Shown here: positions 34,495-46,400 of the stretch, one piece after another | Layout of the letters: every line of letters begins with the position of its first letter | How positions within the stretch are numbered: the stretch's first letter is position 1 | Origin: Isoperla grammatica | Lineage: Eukaryota > Arthropoda > Insecta > Plecoptera > Perlodidae | Length of the DNA stretch: 64,000 nucleotides | Reading direction: 5' to 3' | Assembly (NCBI GenBank): GCA_945910005.1 | Contig: OX246741.1 | Location: forward strand, 39,202,872-39,266,871 | Made by a program: the position numbers and the translations under genes | The notes under the pieces: generated by a model | What the model was told of the DNA's origin: nothing | Databases searched by the model: none | The model's input: the letters and a program-made list of their open reading frames with translations, nothing else

Positions 34495-37147
34495 AAATGA
34501 TGAACGCTGTTACACTATTCATACACCACTTACTGAACCGCCTCTTGGACCATATCAAGCAGTGTTGCCAAGCAATGATGAACGCTGTTACATTATTCAT
34601 ACACCACTTACTGAACCGCCTCTTGGAACAAATCAAGCAGTGTTGCCAAGCAATGATGAACGCTGTTACACTATTCATACACCACTTACTGAACCGCCTC
34701 TTGGACCATATCAAGCAGTGTTGCCAAGCAATGATGAACGCTGTTACACTATTCATACACCACTTACTGAACCGCCTCTTGGAACAAATCAAGCAGTGTT
34801 GCCAAGCAATGATGAACGCTGTTACACTATTCATACACCACTTACTGAACCGCCTCTTGGACCATATCAAGCAGTGTTGCCAAGCAATGATGAACGCTGT
34901 TACACTATTCATACACCACTTACTGAACCGCCTCTTGGACCAAATCAAGCAGTGTTGCCAAGCTATGATGAACGCTGTTACACTATTCATACACCACTTA
35001 CTGAACCGCCTCTTGGACCAAATCAAGCAGTGTTGCCAAGCAATGATGAACGCTGTTACACTATTCATACACCACTTACTGAACCGCCTCTTGGAACAAA
35101 TCAAGCAGTGTTGCCAAGCAATGATGAACGCTGTCACACTATTCATACACCACTTACTGAACCGCCTCTTGGACCAAATCATGCAGTGTTGCCAAGCAAT
35201 GATGAACGCTGTCACACTATTCATACACCACTTACTGAACCGCCTCTTGGAACAAATCAAGCAGTGTTGCCAAGCAATGATGAACGCTGTTACACTATTC
35301 ATACACCACTTACTGAACCGCCTCTTGGACCAAATCAAGCAGTGTTGCCAAGCTATGATGAACGCTGTTACACTATTCATACACCACTTACTGAACCGCC
35401 TCTTGGACCAAATCAAGCAGTGTTGCCAAGCAATGATGAACGCTGTTACACTATTCATACACCACTTACTGAACCGCCTCTTGGAACAAATCAAGCAGTG
35501 TTGCCAAGCAATGATGAACGCTGTTACACTATTCATACACCACTTACTGAACCGCCTCTTGGAACAAATCAAGCAGTGTTGCCAAGCTATGATGAACGCT
35601 GTTACACTATTCATACAACACTTACTGAACCGCCTCTTGGACCAAATCAAGCAGTGTTGCCAAGCTATGATGAACGCTGTTACACTATTCATACAACACT
35701 TACTGAACCGCCTCTTGGACCAAATCAAGCAGTGTTGCCAAGCAATGATGAACGCTGTTACACTATTCATACACCACTTACTGAACCGCCTCTTGGACCA
35801 AATCAAGCAGTGTTGCCAAGCAATGATGAACGCTGTTACACTATTCATACATCACTTACTGAACCGCCTCTTGGACCAAATCATGCAGTGTTGCCAAGCA
35901 ATGATGAACGCTGTTACACTATTCATACACCACTTACTGAACCGCCTCTTGGACCATATCAAGCAGTGTTGCCAAGCAATGATGAACGCTGTTACACTAT
36001 TCATACACCACTTACTGAACCGCCTCTTGGACCAAATCAAGCAGTGTTGCCAAGCAATGATGAACGCTGTTACACTATTCATACACCACTTACTGAACCG
36101 CCTCTTGGACCAAATCAAGCAGTGTTGCCAAGCTATGATGAACGCTGTTACACTATTCATACAACACTTACTGAACCGCCTCTTGGACCAAATCAAGCAG
36201 TGTTGCCAAGCTATGATGAACGCTGTTACACTATTCATACAACACTTACTGAACCGCCTCTTGGACCAAATCAAGCAGTGTTGCCAAGCAATGATGAACG
36301 CTGTTACACTATTCATACACCACTTACTGAACCGCCTCTTGGACCAAATCAAGCAGTGTTGCCAAGCAATGATGAACGCTGTTACACTATTCATACATCA
36401 CTTACTGAACCGCCTCTTGGACCAAATCATGCAGTGTTGCCAAGCAATGATGAACGCTGTTACACTATTCATACACCACTTACTGAACCGCCTCTTGGAC
36501 CATATCAAGCAGTGTTGCCAAGCAATGATGAACGCTGTTACACTATTCATACAACACTTACTGAACCGCCTCTTGGACCAAATCAAGCAGTGTTGCCAAG
36601 CAATGATGAACGCTGTTACACTATTCATACACCACTTACTGAACCGCCTCTTGGACCAAATCAAGCAGTGTTGCCAAGCAATGATGAACGCTGTTACACT
36701 ATTCATACATCACTTACTGAACCGCCTCTTGGACCAAATCATGCAGTGTTGCCAAGCAATGATGAACGCTGTTACACTATTCATACACCACTTACTGAAC
36801 CGCCTCTTGGACCAAATCATGCAGTGTTGCCAAGCAATGATGAACGCTGTTACACTATTCATACACCACTTACTGAACCGCCTCTTGGACCAAATCAAGC
36901 AGTGTTGCCAAGCAATGATGAACGCTGTTACACTATTCATACAACACTTACTGAACCGCCTCTTGGACCAAATCAAGCAGTGTTGCCAAGCAATGATGAA
37001 CGCTGTTACACTATTCATACACCACTTACTGAACCGCCTCTTGGACCAAATCAAGCAGTGTTGCCAAGCTATGATGAACGCTGTTACACTATTCATACAC
37101 CACTTACTGAACCGCCTCTTGGACCAAATCAAGCAGTGTTGCCAGAT
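34495..37147. repeat. 78-bp minisatellite, 34 units, with higher-order structure
   Basis: Unit AATGATGAACGCTGTTACAC, TATTCATACACCACTTACTG, AACCGCCTCTTGGACCAAATC, AAGCAGTGTTGCCAAGC. Period 78 (26 codons); two plus frames and one minus frame stay open (955, 890 and up to 477 codons). The 955-codon frame begins at a TTG; its first ATG is at 34491. Variants (ACCACTT/ACAACTT/ATCACTT; CCAAATCA/CCATATCA/ACAAATCA; AGCAATG/AGCTATG) form a five-unit block that occurs twice, at about 35586 and 36132, exactly 546 bp (7 units) apart. Probably non-coding. Confidence 0.96.
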
Positions 37148-38114
37148 GGTGTCAAGCGAATTATTTTGAACAGCATTAGAAAAATTACCGGAAAGGAAAT
37201 TATTTTACAATATATACAGTTTTTGCTAAAAGTGAGTTTACTCACTAATCTTCCACATAATTAAATATTGACATCTTGACTTCTTCCCAAAGTCTTTGTG
37301 ATTTTGTGACTTTGTTGTTAAGTCACCAAACAAATTAAAACTGAAATATGGCTGAAAAACAGCGCATTTTCAATGTTGTTCTTGAATATGTCTAAATGTT
37401 TTTCATTTTGATCGATAATATATTGCACTTTTTGATAAGTTTGTGACAAAGATACTTAAAATTTAACAATAATGGGAATTTGTTTTATTAAAGTAATGTT
37501 TATGATAGTAAATGTTTTTCTATATTTTACTACTGGGATGACAGACTATTGTTTGACGTTATTATAACACGTGTTTGGTAATTATTTGACGCCTGGCAAC
37601 ACTGTAATCTGAAGGACTCGATATATTCTCAACCAAGAGGGTCAACGACATATCGTGTATAGAGGTGTCTTCCTTGGTCTTCATCCCAACGCACTGTAGA
37701 AATAATTGACAAAAAATACTTCGAGTGACAGATTGGACGCACAGTTCATTGAGGGTAATTTCGTTGGGTGAAGAAACCAGATGACTGAGCCAATGGGAAT
37801 GTTAATACAACGTGAAAATCTAATTCCGTTTCACTCACCCACCTCTCTTTTTTATTTGATGTCCCCTCAGACTAACACTGATAGTCTTTTGTCACCGTAT
37901 ATTGTTTATCTCGTGACAATGTGACATAACTTGGGCAAGATGTGATGGATTATTAAATGAGCCAAAATCCGAGTCCCATATCATTGAATAAAATAAAAAT
38001 AAATTCGTATTTAGAGTCTACCCACCCAGAACAAGACTGATTTTCAGTGGGGGACTTTAATTTAAAGCGACTAAGCCAGCCCTGTAAGCCGCGAACACCA
38101 TCGACCTTGACAAC
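37148..38114. other. unique sequence, no gene seen
   Basis: Mixed AT-rich DNA without repeats, domains or long frames. Confidence 0.5.
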
Positions 38115-39021
38115 ACATGAGTGTGGTGTGACATCGCATGTGTGTGGTGTGACATCGCATGTGTGTGGTGTGACATCGCATGTGTGTGGTGTGACATCGC
38201 ATGTGTGTAGTGTGACATCGCATGTGTGTGGTGTGACATCGCATGTGTGGTGTGACATCGCATGTGTGTGGTGTGACATCGCATGTGTGTGGTGTGACAT
38301 CGCATGTGTGTAGTGTGACATCACATGTGTGTGGTGTGACATCGCATGTGTGTAGTGTGACATCGCATGTGTGTAGTGTGACATCGCATGTGTGTGGTGT
38401 GACATCGCATGTGTGTGGTGTGACATCGCATGTGTGTGGTGTGACATCGCATGTGTGTGGTGTGACATCGCATGTGTGTGGTGTGACATCGCATGTGTGC
38501 GGTGTGGTGTGACATCGCATGTGTGTAGTGTGACATCACATGTGTGTAGTGTGACATCGCATGTGTGTGGTGTGACATCGCATGTGTGTGGTGTGACATC
38601 GCATGTGTGTGGTGTGACATCGCATGTGTGTGGTGTGACATCGCATGTGTGTGGTGTGACATCGCATGTGTGTGGTGTGACATCGCATGTGTGTGGTGTG
38701 ACATCGCATGTGTGTGGTGTGACATCGCATGTGTGTGGTGTGACATCACATGTGTGTGGTGTGACATCGCATGTGTGTGGTGTGACATCACATGTGTGTA
38801 GTGTGACATCGCATGTGTGTGGTGTGACATCGCATGTGTGTGGTGTGACATCACATGTGTGTGGTGTGACATCGCATGTGTGTGGTGTGACATCGCATGT
38901 GTGTGGTGTGACATCACATGTGTGTAGTGTGACATCGCATGTGTGTGGTGTGACATCGCATGTGTGTGGTGTGACATCACATGTGTGTGGTGTGACATCG
39001 CATGTGTGTGGTGTGACATCG
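38115..39021. repeat. 21-bp minisatellite, about 43 units
   Basis: Unit ACATCGCATGTGTGTGGTGTG. Variants are mostly CGCATG to CACATG and GTGTGG to GTGTAG, that is, loss of the CpG and one G-to-A site. Two irregular units near 38246 and 38494. Open frames on both strands (His-rich SHHTHAM on minus) are repeat artefacts. Confidence 0.96.
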
Positions 39022-39097
39022 TAAATAACTCTCTGACGCTTTCAGATACGCAAGGGACTTGTTGTCGCAAGTATTAGAGCTGTACATAGTACATCTG

Positions 39098-39160
39098 TAG
39101 TAGTAATAATAATAATAAAAACTATTATTATTGTTATTGTTGTTTTTATTGATTAAGTAC
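39098..39160. repeat. (AAT)n/(ATT)n microsatellite
   Basis: AATAATAATAATAA followed by TATTATTATTGTTATTGTTG: complementary runs able to fold on each other. Confidence 0.85.
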
Positions 39161-39800
39161 AAGAAACTACGAAAATAGTGCCATCATCATTTATCCATTA
39201 TTGTTGTTTTTATTGCTATGTCAATACTAATAAGATCAATATACCCTAATAATCATTGTTTTTACTTAAATTATCCATAATTTACATTTGAACTCATTCT
39301 TCTAAAATTAAAAATATGCACATTTACATAATGTTCTCATTAACCAAACTTGAGGACCGCACTGTTCAAACTCATTCCTGAAGTTGCAAACACACAAATA
39401 TGATAACACTGCAGCTTATATAATATTCATTTTAGCTTTAATAAAATTAATATTACACAAGATTATATTGGATGTAATACATAAATTTCAGGGAAAGAGA
39501 CAAATATGTTATCGATAAGGATGATTATATTTCTTGCTACTGTTCGGAGCATCACCAATGTATTTTATGCCCTACACTCTTGTGTTTCTACATGATTTGC
39601 ATTTGCCAAGCTAAACCGTACGCTTGGTTGAGTCAGCATAAATTCCCTCCAAGCCAGAACAATAATCAATACTAGTCATGCAAATTTCGCTCTATTCTCT
39701 GAAATATCTTCAACATTCTCGCAAGGAATAAGATCTGTGCCGAAGGTTGAACATAAAGATTCACAAACTAATGACATTTATCAACGGGTGATATTATGCA

Positions 39801-39848
39801 ATGACGTCATCTTTACGCTGAGTGCAGCACCGACCTGTCGTGACGTCA
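39801..39848. promoter_or_regulatory. pair of consensus CRE sites
   Basis: ATGACGTCAT (39801-39810) and TGACGTCA (39841-39848) are two full cAMP-response-element palindromes 40 bp apart in unique sequence. A third TGACGTCA is at about 19667. No promoter or transcript start was recognised nearby, so function is inference. Confidence 0.25.
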
Positions 39849-39967
39849 TCCAGTGAGTGATCTTCACAAGTATCCTGCTGGTTACTGATAATGTCTGTAC
39901 ATCTCTATTACCGCTGTTGCAAACAAGCCGATGATAAATGAGGAAGAGCAACAATTACAGCATAATA

Positions 39968-40063
39968 TTTGTGTACGGGATTCGAACCTACGTTCCTTCA
40001 AGAAAATGTTCGAACCTGCACCTGAAAGCGTAGGTGTAGATCGATATAATTAAACCACGTTAA
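39968..40063 (-). mobile_element. tRNA-like SINE head (minus)
   Basis: Minus strand ends in AGGTTCGAATCCCGTACAC, a B box at the expected position, with a GTGGTTTAATTATATCGATC A-box-like region about 60 nt upstream. A second TTCGAACATTTTC-like block lies between. Remnant of a tRNA-derived element. Confidence 0.4.
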
Positions 40064-40496
40064 AAAAAATGGTTTCAGTAATATCTCAAGAAAGCTTCAT
40101 AACATCAAAAATATGAATATTGGCACCACTGGGTCTCGTAAATACTACCGGCTTCATCACTCATACGGGTCATAATAGTTGCCAAAAATAGCTAATTTTC
40201 GGTGAAACACTAGCGCGAACATTAAAACCTTGTGATATTAACGTTTATAATCATAGTTGTGCTACAACATCGAAACATTGAAAACTGGGCTCGATTTAGT
40301 TCTCTACGAAGAAGGTTGTTATATTTTAGTTATCAGTTGTAGTATTAAAAATTAAAAATGGGTTTAGTTACTAAAAAAATGAATTGTAATAATAATGCAT
40401 GTTTTTACATTATTCAGTTCTTTTGAACCTGAATTCAACCCGATGTTCACGTTTTCCAATTGCGGTATGATTAAAAAAGGTAAAATTTCGCACGGT

Positions 40497-41036
40497 TTTA
40501 ATATTAGCGGTAGTCTTTCCTTTCAAGAGGGTTCAGATCTATGCTGATATTTTAATGTTAGCGGTAGTCTTTCCTTTCAAGAGGGTTCAGATCTATGCTG
40601 ATGTTTTAATATTGGCGCTAGTCTTTCCTTTCAAGAGGGTTCAGATCTATGCTGATGTTTTAATATTGGCGGTAGTCTTTCCTTTCAAGAGGGTTCAGAT
40701 CTATGCTGATGTTTTAATATTGGCGCTAGTCTTTCCTTTCAAGAGGGTTCAGATCTATGCTGATGTTTTAATATTGGTGGAAGTCTTTCCTTTCAAGAGG
40801 GTTCAGATCTATGCTGATGTTTTAATATTAGCGGTAGTCTTTCCTATCAAGAGGGTTCAGATCTATGCTGATGTTTTAATATTGGCGCTAGTCTTTCCTT
40901 TCAAGTGGGTGCAGATCTATGCTGATGTTTTAATATTGGCGCTAGTCTTTCCTTTCAAGAGAGTTCAGATCTATGCTGATGTTTTAATATTGGCGCTAGT
41001 CTTTCCTTTCAAGAGGGTTCAGATCTATGCTGATGT
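40497..41036. repeat. 54-bp minisatellite, 10 units
   Basis: Unit TTTTAATATTGGCGCTAGTC, TTTCCTTTCAAGAGGGTTCAG, ATCTATGCTGATG. Period 54 (18 codons), so a 184-codon plus frame from ATG 40555 is open; it has no non-repeat domain and is probably not a gene. Confidence 0.95.
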
Positions 41037-41165
41037 GTTTATAATATTGCTCTTCACGGTACCGATACAAAGGTGTTTGTGTTTTGTGTTTACATATTTC
41101 ACTTTTTAAGGAGGCAACGCTAGTATTTCACAGAGTTGATTCAACTATTCAAGGGCAACAGACGT

Positions 41166-41385
41166 AATATAGCCAGCCTTCATCAACTATACCTCGCGCT
41201 TAGTGTGTGTCTCAATATAGCCAGCCTTCATCAACTACCTCGCGCTTAGTGTGTGTCTCAATATAGCCAGCCTTCATCAACTACCTCGCGCTTAGTGATT
41301 GTCTCAATATAGCCAGCCTTCATCAACTACCTCGCGCTTAGTGTGTGTCTCAATATAGCCAGCCTTCATCAACTACCTCGCATTT
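41166..41385. repeat. 46-bp tandem repeat, about 5 units
   Basis: CTCAATATAGCCAGCCTTCA then TCAACTACCTCGCGCTTAGTG. Starts 130 bp after the 54-bp array; unrelated unit. Confidence 0.93.
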
Positions 41386-42497
41386 TGGTTGTGTCTCTTT
41401 GTCCTTCTCTATCATCCTTTGGGAATTATGTGTTCAAACCATAAGCACGTTGATACGCTAAAACAACTTTGGGCAATTAAGATGCAGGTGCAAACGTGGA
41501 CTTCGATGCACCGTACTTACATCCACACATTCATTCACGTTAGGTTACATAAATAGTACCCATATTATAAATAGTTATATAAACAAGTTGTATAAACCAG
41601 CCAATGATGGTTACAGCAATAGAAGTATTGACGCCATTGGCCGTAAAATAAGATCAACATATTTCATACTTATTTCGGAACTGGTCGGCTCTACTCGTCG
41701 TCATGCGTCAGGACAATAACTCACATGTTGTCAAGTCCTGAAGACGAAGCTAAAGACAGCCCCGAAAAAATGTTAATATTTTGAATACAATATGTCACAG
41801 AAAGATTAACTGGATGGGATAAATAGTATATATATCTTTTTGTATTACATTTAAGTCATTATTTATTATAAGATACCATAAATAAAACCAAGTCATCGCA
41901 TAAAATGTCTCACCAGAAGTCTGAGTCATAAAACCTTCCAGCCTGATAACTATAAAGAATCTAACAAATCCACCTTTGAGAATCGACATTGTTCCAGATT
42001 TGAAAGAGCTGGTTTGATTGTGTGTCCAATAATCTCTCTCTTTGCATCACCGGATTGTCAGACACCTGCAAGGAATGGATCATATCAGAGGACTTGCTTG
42101 GCCTTCTTGACAAATTACCTCACCTCCTCTAGCTCCACGTCAAGCCCGAGCAGGAGTCGCAACGAGTACAAACGAAAGATTTTGTTTGGGCGAACATATT
42201 CTCTGCTATTTACGTTATTTTATTGACAGTGTATCATACGAGAGTGGCTTTTAACTTTCCATCTAAATGCTGGAAATAGATGTGCCCTACATATGCAATA
42301 AAACAATCGTCTTGACTTAGTTTTGCTGTTGACATAAACTACATTGTCGTAGATAAGTTTTGTTTGCTATAAACGTTTGTGAACTGTGAGAGTTATTCAA
42401 ATGAGATGAAGATGAAGATGAAGAAAAATAAGATCTTTGAAAAGTTAAGTCTTGATTGATCGCTTCAATTCAGTAGTTTTTGTTTAATACTCTTCAT

Positions 42498-42640
42498 TAC
42501 GGATAGAGACGGATCATCTCACGATAAAGATCGTTGGTTCGATACCCGTAATGGCTGATCCTAATGGTTGTTCTGAGGTGTTCCTCAGTAACCAAACGAA
42601 TACTAGAACTGAGTCGTGTATAACAGTCCTTTAGCATTCT
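42498..42640 (+). mobile_element. diverged tRNA-derived SINE fragment
   Basis: GGATAGAGACGGATCATCTCACGATAAAGATCG and TTGGTTCGATACCCGTAATGG give a tRNA-like head with a B box, followed by GAGGTGTTCCTCAGTAACCAAACGAATACTAGAACTGAGTC, colinear with the SINE body. Older than the two complete copies. Confidence 0.6.
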
Positions 42641-42727
42641 CTTCAAAGCTCCTTACCCCATAACATAGCTAGATGGTCACCTGGGAACGCTAAACATTGT
42701 TCCTAGGCATGTTTCCTACAAGAAAGT

Positions 42728-42806
42728 CCAACCAGGAATCAAACCCATATCCTCCAGCTCTACGTGCCAGAGCTCTTGCCACTTAAGTTACTGGGGCGGC
42801 CTCATA
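42728..42806 (-). mobile_element. tRNA-like SINE head (minus)
   Basis: Reverse complement reads GGCCGCCCCAGTAACTTAAGTGGCAAGAGC...GGGTTTGATTCCTGG, with a recognisable B box and a poor A box. Probably the head of a different SINE or a remnant. Confidence 0.4.
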
Positions 42807-43425
42807 AACAGACCTCAATTAACAGCTATTTATTTTTGTGATTGTTGACTCATGATCGGTTGAGACACTTGTATTGCACAATTGCCATATCTCCATATAT
42901 TATCCAAAAGCAGACTTTAGCTGCACTATCCATAAAAATGTATTTGATTAGCTTAAAATCCCGTATACTCATAACGAAATAGATACTCTTATTGAATCCT
43001 GTAAACACTAGTGAGGAGAAATATCCCACGCTTGAGCATATAGTGAGTGTGTAGCTAATTGATAGGGGAGGGCCCGAACATCAATAACAACAGAACCAAG
43101 CCCACTTTTCTACACCGCATGATTTCCGCGGCGTTTCTCTGAGGAGAAGTCTTCATGCCGACTGTGTAGCCTCTTCAAAACGCCATCAATCACACGTGTA
43201 TCCCGTTCCCGCACCGCAAGGTCGGAGCAAACAAAACTAATGCATACAAAAGTGTGTGACGGTACAAGAAACCATATATTCATCTAGCTCTAATAAAAAG
43301 CCCTGATAGAAATGAGTGTTGAGATTCTGGTTAAGCCGAGCATTCACACCTGTCCGTTGAGTCTCATGGACATGTGTAGTTCCAACTTAACATGACGCAG
43401 CATCCAAAACAGGCATTACTAATTA

Positions 43426-46400
43426 TGTGGACAGGGAAGGAAGATGTTGAGTGTGTAGACAAGTGAAGCTTTAGTCACCGCGCATAAGGTGGGAATGCGC
43501 AGACCTCACCAGACACTGTTGGGCTGTATATGTAGACAGAGAAGGAAGATGTTGAGTGTGTAGACAAGTGAAGCTTTAGTCACCGCGCATAAGGTGGGAA
43601 TGCGCAGACCTCACCAGACACTGTTAGGCTGTATATGTGGACAGAGAAGGAAGATGTTGAGTGTGTAGACAAGTGAAGCTTTAGTCACCGCGCATAAGGT
43701 GGGAATGCGCAGACCTCACCAGACACTGTTAGGCTGTATATGTAGACAGGGAAGGAAGATGTTGAGTGTGTAGACAAGTGAAGCTTTAGTCACCGCGCAT
43801 AAGGTGGGAATGTGCAGACCTCACCAGACACTGTTAGGCTGTATATGTGGACAGAGAAGGAAGATGTTGAGTGTGTAGACAAGTGAAGCTTTAGTCACCG
43901 CGCATAAGGTGGGAATGCGCAGACCTCACCAGACACTGTTAGGCTGTATATGTAGACAGGGAAGGAAGATGTTGAGTGTGTAGACAAGTGAAGCTTTAGT
44001 CACCGCGCATAAGGTGGGAATGAGCAGACCTCACCAGACACTGTTAGGCTGTATATGTGGACAGGGAAGGAAGATGTTGAGTGTGTAGACAAGTGAAGCT
44101 TTAGTCACCGCGCATAAGGTGGGAATGCGCAGACCTCACCAGACACTGTTAGGCTGTATATGTGGACAGGGAAGGAAGATGTTGAGTGTGTAGACAAGTG
44201 AAGCTTTAGTCACCACGCATAAGGTGGGAATGCGCAGACCTCACCAGACACTGTTAGGCTGTATATGTGGACAGGGAAGGAAGATGTTGAGTGTGTAGAC
44301 AAGTGAAGCTTTAGTCACCGCGCATAAGGTGGGAATGCGCAGACCTCACCAGACACTGTTAGGCTGTATATGTAGACAGGGAAGGAAGATGTTGAGTGTG
44401 TAGACAAGTGAAGCTTTAGTCACCGCGCATAAGGTGGGAATGCGCAGACCTCACCAGACACTGTTAGGCTGTATATGTAGACAGGGAAGGAAGATGTTGA
44501 GTGTGTAGACAAGTGAAGCTTTAGTCACCGCGCATAAGGTGGGAATGCGCAGACCTCACCAGACACTGTTAGGCTGTATATGTGGACAGAGAAGGAAGAG
44601 GTTGAGTGTGTAGACAAGTGAAGCTTTAGTCACCGCGCATAAGGTGGGAATGCGCAGACCTCACCAGACACTGTTAGGCTGTATATGTGGACAGGGAAGG
44701 AAGATGTTGAGTGTGTAGACAAGTGAAGCTTTAGTCACCGCGCATAAGGTGGGAATGCGCAGACCTCACCAGACACTGTTAGGCTGTATATGTGGACAGG
44801 GAAGGTAGATGTTGAGTGTGTAGACAAGTGAAGCTTTAGTCACCGCGCATAAGGTGGGAATGCGCAGACCTCACCAGACACTGTTAGGCTGTATATGTGG
44901 ACAGGGAAGGAAGATGTTGAGTGTGTAGACAAGTGAAGCTTTAGTCACCGCGCATAAGGTGGGAATGCGCAGACCTCACCAGACACTGTTAGGCTGTATA
45001 TGTGGACAGGGAAGGAAGATGTTGAGTGTGTAGACAAGTGAAGCTTTAGTCACCGCGCATAAGGTGGGAATGCGCAGACCTCACCAGACACTGTTAGGCT
45101 GTATATGTAGACAGGGAAGGAAGATGTTGAGTGTGTAGACAAGTGAAGCTTTAGTCACCGCGCATAAGGCGGGAATGCGCAGACCTCACCAGACACTGTT
45201 AGGCTGTATATGTGGACAGGGAAGGAAGATGTTGAGTGTGTAGACAAGTGAAGCTTTAGTCACCGCGCATAAGGTGGGAATGCGCAGACCTCACCAGACA
45301 CTGTTAGGCTGTATATGTGGACAGGGAAGGAAGATGTTGAGTGTGTAGACAAGTGAAGCTTTAGTCACCGCGCATAAGGTGGGAATGCGCAGACCTCACC
45401 AGACACTGTTAGGCTGTATATGTGGACAGGGAAGGAAGATGTTGAGTGTGTAGACAAGTGAAGCTTTAGTCACCGCGCATAAGGTGGGAATGTGCAGACC
45501 TCACCAGACACTGTTAGGCTGTATATGTGGACAGGGAAGGAAGATGTTGAGTGTGTAGACAAGTGAAGCTTTAGTCACCGCGCATAAGGTGGGAATGCGC
45601 AGACCTCACCAGACACTGTTAGGCTGTATATGTGGACAGAGAAGGAAGAGGTTGAGTGTGTAGACAAGTGAAGCTTTAGTCACCGCGCATAAGGTGGGAA
45701 TGCGCAGACCTCACCAGACACTGTTAGGCTGTATATGTGGACAGAGAAGGAAGAGGTTGAGTGTGTAGACAAGTGAAGCTTTAGTCACCGCGCATAAGGT
45801 GGGAATGCGCAGACCTCACCAGACACTGTTAGGCTGTATATGTGGACAGAGAAGGAAGAGGTTGAGTGTGTAGACAAGTGAAGCTTTAGTCACCGCGCAT
45901 AAGGTGGGAATGCGCAGACCTCACCAGACACTGTTAGGCTGTATATGTGGACAGGGAAGGAAGATGTTGAGTGTGTAGACAAGTGAAGCTTTAGTCACCG
46001 CGCATAAGGTGGGAATGCGCAGACCTCACCAGACACTGTTAGGCTGTATATGTGGACAGGGAAGGAAGATGTTGAGTGTGTAGACAAGTGAAGCTTTAGT
46101 CACCGCGCATAAGGTGGGAATGCGCAGACCTCACCAGACACTGTTAGGCTGTATATGTGGACAGGGAAGGTAGATGTTGAGTGTGTAGACAAGTGAAGCT
46201 TTAGTCACCGCGCATAAGGTGGGAATGCGCAGACCTCACCAGACACTGTTAGGCTGTATATGTGGACAGGGAAGGAAGATGTTGAGTGTGTAGACAAGTG
46301 AAGCTTTAGTCACCGCGCATAAGGTGGGAATGCGCAGACCTCACCAGACACTGTTAGGCTGTATATGTGGACAGGGAAGGTAGATGTTGAGTGTGTAGAC

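Larger units (their letters stand above)
39161..40496. other. unique sequence with CRE pair and a tRNA-like head
   Basis: Besides the CRE pair and the tRNA-like remnant at 39968-40063, nothing recognised. Confidence 0.5.
41386..43425. other. unique sequence with SINE fragments
   Basis: A 70-codon plus frame at 42014-42226 contains a Ser-rich segment SSSSTSSPSRSRNEYKRK but lacks a plausible donor site and cannot be called an exon. (GATGAA)n near 42407. SINE fragments at 42498-42806. From 42990 a GC-richer unique stretch leads into the 105-bp array. Confidence 0.45.

Noticed and set aside
34397..37264. 955-codon plus frame as a gene
   Set aside because: Starts at TTG, consists of the 78-bp array, another plus frame of 890 codons and a minus frame are also open, and the non-repeat ends carry no domain.
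42014..42226. Ser-rich plus frame as an exon
   Set aside because: Acceptor-like CAG present but no plausible donor, and no similarity recognised.
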